Below are positions 60,419-64,000 of a DNA stretch of 64,000 nt, piece after piece. The DNA comes from Bradyrhizobium sp. 186. Its GTDB lineage: Bacteria > Pseudomonadota > Alphaproteobacteria > Rhizobiales > Xanthobacteraceae. Where the stretch lies: positions 434,001 through 498,000 of the forward strand of contig NZ_CP082164.1 in assembly GCF_023101685.1 (NCBI RefSeq). Direction: 5' to 3'. Position 1 is the stretch's first letter; the number at the start of each line of letters is the position of its first letter. The position numbers were made by a program, and so were the translations under genes. The notes below the pieces were generated by a model. The model was not told where the DNA came from. It ran no database searches and saw only the letters and a program-made list of their open reading frames with translations.

Positions 60419-61549
60419 TCACTTCACCTTCGGCAGCACCTGCTTCACCACCTGCTTGCCTTCGACGATCTCGACCAGAAAACTCTGGCGGTCGATGTCG
60501 CCGGTCTCGCTGAAGGTGACATCCATCAAAATGCCGGGCTCGTCGGCGGCCTTGATGGTCAGCCCGTGCAGCGTGTCGGCGAACGCCTTGGAATCGACCT
60601 TGCCCATCTTCTCGGTGGTGGCCTTCACCATGTAGACGGCGAGGTAGCCCTTCAGCCCGTTATGATCGGGCACGTAGTTGTACTTTTTCGAGAACTTGTC
60701 GCGGAACGCCTTGATCAGGTCGACCGGCGCGTCGGTGGTGAGGCCGACATGGCCGCGCGCGCCGTTGGCGGCATCGCCCGCGAGCTCGATCACCTTCTGG
60801 CCGATCAGCGTGGTCTCGCCCATCAGCGGCGCGGTGACGCCCTGGCGCTTCAGCTCTTTCAGGATGCGCGCGCTCTCTTCCTCATTTAGGTAGACGAACA
60901 CGGCGTCGGGACTCGCAGCCTTGATCTTGCCGACGTCGGCGGCGAAATCGGCCTGGCCTGCTTCGGTCGAGAGGTCTGCGACCACCTTGGAGCCGAGCCG
61001 GTCGAGCTCCTTGACGACGACGTCGCGTCCGCCACGGCCGAAATCATTGTTGACCCAGACCACCGCGACCGTCTTCGCCTTGATTTCGTCGTGGATGTAT
61101 TTTGCGACCTTCGGCATCGACGATTGCTGGCCGAACGAGGTGCGGAACAGGAACTTGTTGCCTCCTTGCGTCAGCTCGGCGGCTTCGCCGCCCATGATCT
61201 GCGCGATGCCGGCCTCGGCGGCGAGCGGCGCCGTCACCTTCACGGAGCCGGAATAGCCGGGCCCGAGCAGCACGTACGGCTCGGCGTCGAGCGCTTTCTG
61301 CACCTGCGCGCGCGCCACGCCGGGGTTGGACTGCGAGTCGGCATGGCTGACTTCGAGCTTGCGGCCGAGCACGCCGCCCTTGGCATTGATCTCCTCGATC
61401 GCGAGGTCGATACCGTTCTTCCAGTTGGTGCCGACGGTGGCTCCGCCGCCCGAGAGTTCGGCAACGTCGGCGAGCTTGATCGCCTGTGCGTAGGCGCTGG
61501 TTGCAGCGGCGAAGGCAAGCAGGGCGCCCGCCAGTAGCGTGGATCTCAT
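60419..61549 (-). CDS. Branched-chain-type ABC binding protein (shikimate/quinate operon)
   Basis: A 376-residue Peripla_BP_6 protein with a Sec signal peptide (ATSAYAQAIK cleavage). Segments: VAELSGGGATVGTNWKNGID, INAKGGVLGRKLEVSHADSQ, VLLGPGYSGSVKVTAPLAAE and VVWVNNDFGRGGRDVVVKEL. It lies 57 bp after aroE and ahead of livHMGF, so the ligand is most likely shikimate, quinate or a related hydroaromatic acid rather than an amino acid. Confidence 0.92.
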   Translation of the reverse strand: MRSTLLAGALLAFAAATSAYAQAIKLADVAELSGGGATVGTNWKNGIDLAIEEINAKGGVLGRKLEVSHADSQSNPGVARAQVQKALDAEPYVLLGPGYSGSVKVTAPLAAEAGIAQIMGGEAAELTQGGNKFLFRTSFGQQSSMPKVAKYIHDEIKAKTVAVVWVNNDFGRGGRDVVVKELDRLGSKVVADLSTEAGQADFAADVGKIKAASPDAVFVYLNEEESARILKELKRQGVTAPLMGETTLIGQKVIELAGDAANGARGHVGLTTDAPVDLIKAFRDKFSKKYNYVPDHNGLKGYLAVYMVKATTEKMGKVDSKAFADTLHGLTIKAADEPGILMDVTFSETGDIDRQSFLVEIVEGKQVVKQVLPKVK

Positions 61550-61606
61550 CTCATTCCTCCTTGGTTCTTCGGTTTTGGTCGACGGCCTTGTGTCCGGCCG
61601 CTTTCG

Positions 61607-62494
61607 TTACGCTGCGTTGTAGGTCGAGCTTCGCTCCGCCATCACGCCATCAAAAGCCTCTCCCATGACGTCCGTCGATGGGGCAAGGCCCGTGAACAGT
61701 TCGAAGGCGTCGGCCGCTTGGTAGATCGCAAGCTCCCGCCCGGTCATGATCCGCGCGCCCTTGGCTTGCGCTGCGGCCAGAAGTGGCGTGATCAATGGCG
61801 AATAGACGGCGTCGGCGACCCATAATTTTTCATGCAGCAACGTTGCCGGGACCGGCATGCCCCGGTTCGGCAACATGCCGACCGGCGTGCCGTTGACGAG
61901 GCCGGTTGCGCCGTTGAGTGCATCCTCGACGCTCCCGGCCATCCTAGCCATCCTGGCACCACCCTGTGCCGCCAGCAGCGCGACCAGCTTCCCGGCGCGT
62001 TCCGGCTCGCTGTCGAAAACGCGGATGTCGGTCACGTCAAGGCTTGCCAGCGCGAACGCGATCGCCTTGCCGACGCCGCCGGCGCCGATCACGGCGACGG
62101 TGTTACCGGCCGGCGCCAGTAGCGGCGCCACCGCGCGCGCGAATCCGGTCGTGTCGGTGTTGTGGCCGGTCAGTCTGCCGTCCCTGACGACGACGGTGTT
62201 GACCGCGCCCATGGCGGCGGCGCCCGGCGCCAGCTCGTCGAGCAGCGGGACCACCGCTTCCTTGTAGGGATAGGTGACGTTGACGCCGGCAAAGCCGAGC
62301 CGCCGCACCCCCTCGAGCATCATGGCGAGCCCGGCCGCGTCGGCGCCGGCAACCTCGATGAGCTGATAATGGCCGCGCAGGCCAAGCGCCTCGGCCGCGC
62401 GCTCGTGCATTGCGGGCGAGGCCGAATGCGCAATCGGCGCGCCGATCAGGCCGGTGAGGAGCTTCGTGCTGGCGGCAGGTCCGCGCTTCGACAT
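61607..62494 (-). CDS. aroE: Shikimate (or quinate) dehydrogenase
   Basis: A 295-residue enzyme of the AroE family. The substrate-binding serines are in IAHSASPAMH (Ser24, Ser26), the catalytic lysine in VTYPYKEAVVPLL (Lys78), the aspartate in GHNTDTTGF (Asp114) and the nucleotide-binding motif is VIGAGGVGKAIAFAL. Because it sits with quiC and a transporter, it probably works in the catabolic direction, making 3-dehydroshikimate. A biosynthetic aroE is expected elsewhere in the genome. ATG at 62494 is preferred over one three codons upstream. Confidence 0.92.
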   Translation of the reverse strand: MSKRGPAASTKLLTGLIGAPIAHSASPAMHERAAEALGLRGHYQLIEVAGADAAGLAMMLEGVRRLGFAGVNVTYPYKEAVVPLLDELAPGAAAMGAVNTVVVRDGRLTGHNTDTTGFARAVAPLLAPAGNTVAVIGAGGVGKAIAFALASLDVTDIRVFDSEPERAGKLVALLAAQGGARMARMAGSVEDALNGATGLVNGTPVGMLPNRGMPVPATLLHEKLWVADAVYSPLITPLLAAAQAKGARIMTGRELAIYQAADAFELFTGLAPSTDVMGEAFDGVMAERSSTYNAA

Positions 62495-62600
62495 GGTGTG
62501 CAATCGTCGTGTGAGGAGCGTTTATCCCCGGCCAATAGCGGGGAAATCCGCGCAAGTCCAAGCGCGACGATAGTCTTTCCCCCGCCTAACACAATTACTC

Positions 62601-62615
62601 GTTTAACTACTAAAC
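62601..62615. promoter_or_regulatory. LysR-type binding box (T-N11-A) upstream of aroE
   Basis: GTTTAACTACTAAAC is a perfect 5-bp inverted repeat with a 5-nt spacer and contains the T-N11-A core of LysR-regulator sites. It lies in an AT-rich patch about 107 bp upstream of the aroE start, just beyond the lysR stop codon. It is a good candidate operator for the hydroaromatic operon. Confidence 0.6.
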
Positions 62616-62616
62616 C

Positions 62617-62629
62617 TAACATCATGTTA
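62617..62629. promoter_or_regulatory. Second palindrome overlapping the lysR stop
   Basis: TAACATCATGTTA has perfect 6-bp arms around one base and includes the lysR stop codon. It is one helical turn or so from the T-N11-A box and may be the second half of an extended regulator site or a transcript-end hairpin. Confidence 0.4.
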
Positions 62630-63604
62630 TTTCTTCCGCCCGCGCGCCGGGACCGCCCTGCCGTTGCCGCGGGTCGGCTCGACCGCGCGCATCTCGGCCC
62701 GCAGGGATTCGATAAAATATTCGACGTGGAGCGACAGCGGCGCGCCGCGCTTGACCGCGATGTAGGTGTCGAACCGCGTCGGCTCGGTGATCTTCAACAG
62801 CTCGATCCCGGGGTAGCCGCCATGGGCCACCGTGAACTGGTCGATGATGGCGATGCCGAGTCCCGCCTTCACCAGCGCGCAGACCGTGGTGCCGAAGCGC
62901 GCGCGGATGGTGATGTTGTAGTCGAGCCGGTGCCGCGAAAAGATCTCGGCCATGATCCGCCCATAGGGATCGTTGGGATCGATGCCGATCAGCGGATAGC
63001 GGGTGATCTCGGCTGCCGAGACCTGCTTGCGGCCGGCGAGCTCGTGGCCGGGCGGCACGATGCAGTAGAGCTCGCCCGAGGCGAGCGGCATGAAGTCGAG
63101 CCCGGAGTGCTCGAGCCGGTAGCTCATCGCCACGCACTCGCCGCGGCCGAGCAGGAGGTAGTCGATGGCTTCCTCGAGCTTGAGGATATTGATGTCGATG
63201 CCGAGATCGGGATAGCGCCGTCGGACGCGCTCGATCGCGCGCGGTACCATCACCTGCGAGATGCTCGGCACCGAGCCGATGCGCAGCTCGGATAGTCCGC
63301 CGCGGCCGATCTTGGAGATGATCTCGGAGAGATCGTCGACCTTCTTGTAGACCCCGTTGATCTGCTCGAAGATGTTCTCCGCCTCGGGTGTCGGGAAGTA
63401 GCGTCCGTTCTGGCGCTGGAAGAAGCGGATGCCGAGCGAGCGCTCGGTGTATTTGACCAGCCGGCTGATGCCCGGCGCCGAGACGTTCAGAAGCTTCGCC
63501 GCACCGCCAATGGTGCCCGTCACCATCACGGCACGGATCACTTCGACCTGGCGCAGCGTCATCATATCCTGAACATCCCGAAAGGCGGTCGCGGCGGCGA
63601 TCAT
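62627..63604 (-). CDS. LysR-family regulator of the hydroaromatic operon
   Basis: A 325-residue LysR-type regulator. The N-terminal winged helix (MTLRQVEVIRAVMVTGTIGG, AAKLLNVSAPGISRLVKYTE) is followed by a linker helix and a ligand-binding domain (LRIGSVPSISQVMVPRAIER, FMPLASGELYCIVPPGHELA, RARFGTTVCALVKAGLGIAI). It is read in the same direction as aroE, 132 bp upstream, and is likely its activator with shikimate or an intermediate as effector. An internal ATG 14 codons in (MTLRQVEV) is a possible true start. Confidence 0.92.
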   Translation of the reverse strand: MIAAATAFRDVQDMMTLRQVEVIRAVMVTGTIGGAAKLLNVSAPGISRLVKYTERSLGIRFFQRQNGRYFPTPEAENIFEQINGVYKKVDDLSEIISKIGRGGLSELRIGSVPSISQVMVPRAIERVRRRYPDLGIDINILKLEEAIDYLLLGRGECVAMSYRLEHSGLDFMPLASGELYCIVPPGHELAGRKQVSAAEITRYPLIGIDPNDPYGRIMAEIFSRHRLDYNITIRARFGTTVCALVKAGLGIAIIDQFTVAHGGYPGIELLKITEPTRFDTYIAVKRGAPLSLHVEYFIESLRAEMRAVEPTRGNGRAVPARGRKK

Positions 63605-63793
63605 CTCACGAGAGCCACGAGGTCATCCAGGCAAATGTCGGTCAACCGGACGCGGCGAGGGTGTCACGCTCACGCCCATAAGGGGAAGCCAGGAGAGCGG
63701 CACAGTCGGATTGTGTTGGCCAATGTCGGCCCGTTCGGAAGAGACAGCGGTGCCTGAGCGCGATCACGTGCCGCGCTGCTGCTACCGCATGGC

Positions 63794-63970
63794 TTAACTC
63801 GACGGTCCTTCGGGCGACACGCTGCCGGGGCGCTCCGCGCGCTCGCTTCGCAGCACTTCGCGCGCGAACTCGATGATCTTCTGCTTGTTTGCCGTATCGC
63901 GGACAGCGAAAAACACGCGATTGAGCTCGAGGCCGAGTACGCTGTTGAGGGCGATGTTCTCATCTTCCAT
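63794..63970 (-). CDS. Small hypothetical protein
   Basis: A 58-codon reading frame I do not recognise. It has an ATG preceded at 9 nt by GGGGGA, a helical, charged first half (LELNRVFFAVRDTANKQKII, EFAREVLRSERAE) and a proline/serine tail. Codon use is like its neighbours. The 189-bp stretch between it and lysR shows nothing recognisable. It may be a small regulator-like or unknown protein; conservation would have to decide. Confidence 0.4.
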   Translation of the reverse strand: MEDENIALNSVLGLELNRVFFAVRDTANKQKIIEFAREVLRSERAERPGSVSPEGPSS

Positions 63971-64000
63971 CGTGGCTTTCCCCCTTCGGGCAACTAAGGT

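Noticed and set aside
63670..63993. Minus-strand 107-codon frame at the right edge
   Set aside because: Serine/arginine-rich and without a ribosome site; the overlapping 58-codon frame in another phase is the better candidate.

Overview
The window is high-GC alphaproteobacterial chromosome and most resembles Bradyrhizobium or a close relative such as Rhodopseudomonas. That assignment is an inference. It rests on the sox gene set, a CYP199A-like P450 with its ferredoxin, many orphan ABC binding proteins, and dense families of long palindromic intergenic repeats. No rRNA, tRNA or CRISPR array was seen.

Layout. 1-3.6 kb: thiosulfate oxidation genes soxX-Y-Z-A-K-B on the minus strand; soxB runs off the left edge. 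3.8-8.2 kb: a DUF938 methyltransferase-like gene, a prolyl oligopeptidase and an MFS transporter. 8.27-10.23 kb: a complete IS1634-type element with a 6-bp target duplication. 10.3-17.3 kb: an MFS transporter, a VOC protein, a carboxymuconolactone decarboxylase-like protein, two acyl-CoA dehydrogenases, an orphan polar amino acid binding protein and an L,D-transpeptidase. 17.7-22.8 kb: an unknown membrane protein, then a cyanide-insensitive bd-type oxidase (cioA, cioB, DUF2474 subunit). This block is flanked by an 86-bp duplication of the 3' end of the neighbouring thioredoxin-like gene, which is paired with ccdA. 23.3-29.5 kb: an ECF sigma factor and a four-gene signalling operon (internally deleted DctP-like protein, membrane histidine kinase, REC-DUF3369-kinase, OmpR-type regulator). 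29.7-32.2 kb: an orphan UgpB-like binding protein and an APH-fold protein.

32.4-44.3 kb is the most coherent accessory block. A Tat-exported peptide-type binding protein, two permeases and a fused double ATPase are followed by atzG-, atzE- and atzH-like genes and a GntR regulator. A convergent atzF (allophanate hydrolase) lies beyond an IS110/IS1111-type element. Both the transporter gene and atzF have near-perfect sigma-54 (-24/-12) promoters. The block therefore reads as a nitrogen-limitation-controlled route for importing a ureide or amide and releasing ammonia through carboxybiuret/dicarboxyurea/allophanate-type intermediates. The gene making the first AtzE substrate is not in the window.

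44.5-63.6 kb is dominated by aromatic and hydroaromatic metabolism. It holds a MarR regulator divergent from a feruloyl-CoA synthetase; a second MarR divergent from a P450/ferredoxin pair and a binding protein; a type II NADH dehydrogenase; another binding protein; and a minus-strand operon. The operon is LysR, shikimate dehydrogenase, a branched-chain-type ABC transporter (binding protein, LivH, M, G, F), a Gfo/Idh/MocA oxidoreductase and a QuiC-type 3-dehydroshikimate dehydratase fusion, consistent with import of shikimate or quinate and conversion to protocatechuate.

Nearly every longer intergenic gap is filled by one of about eight families of palindromic repeats. The IS1111-type element sits inside one of them.
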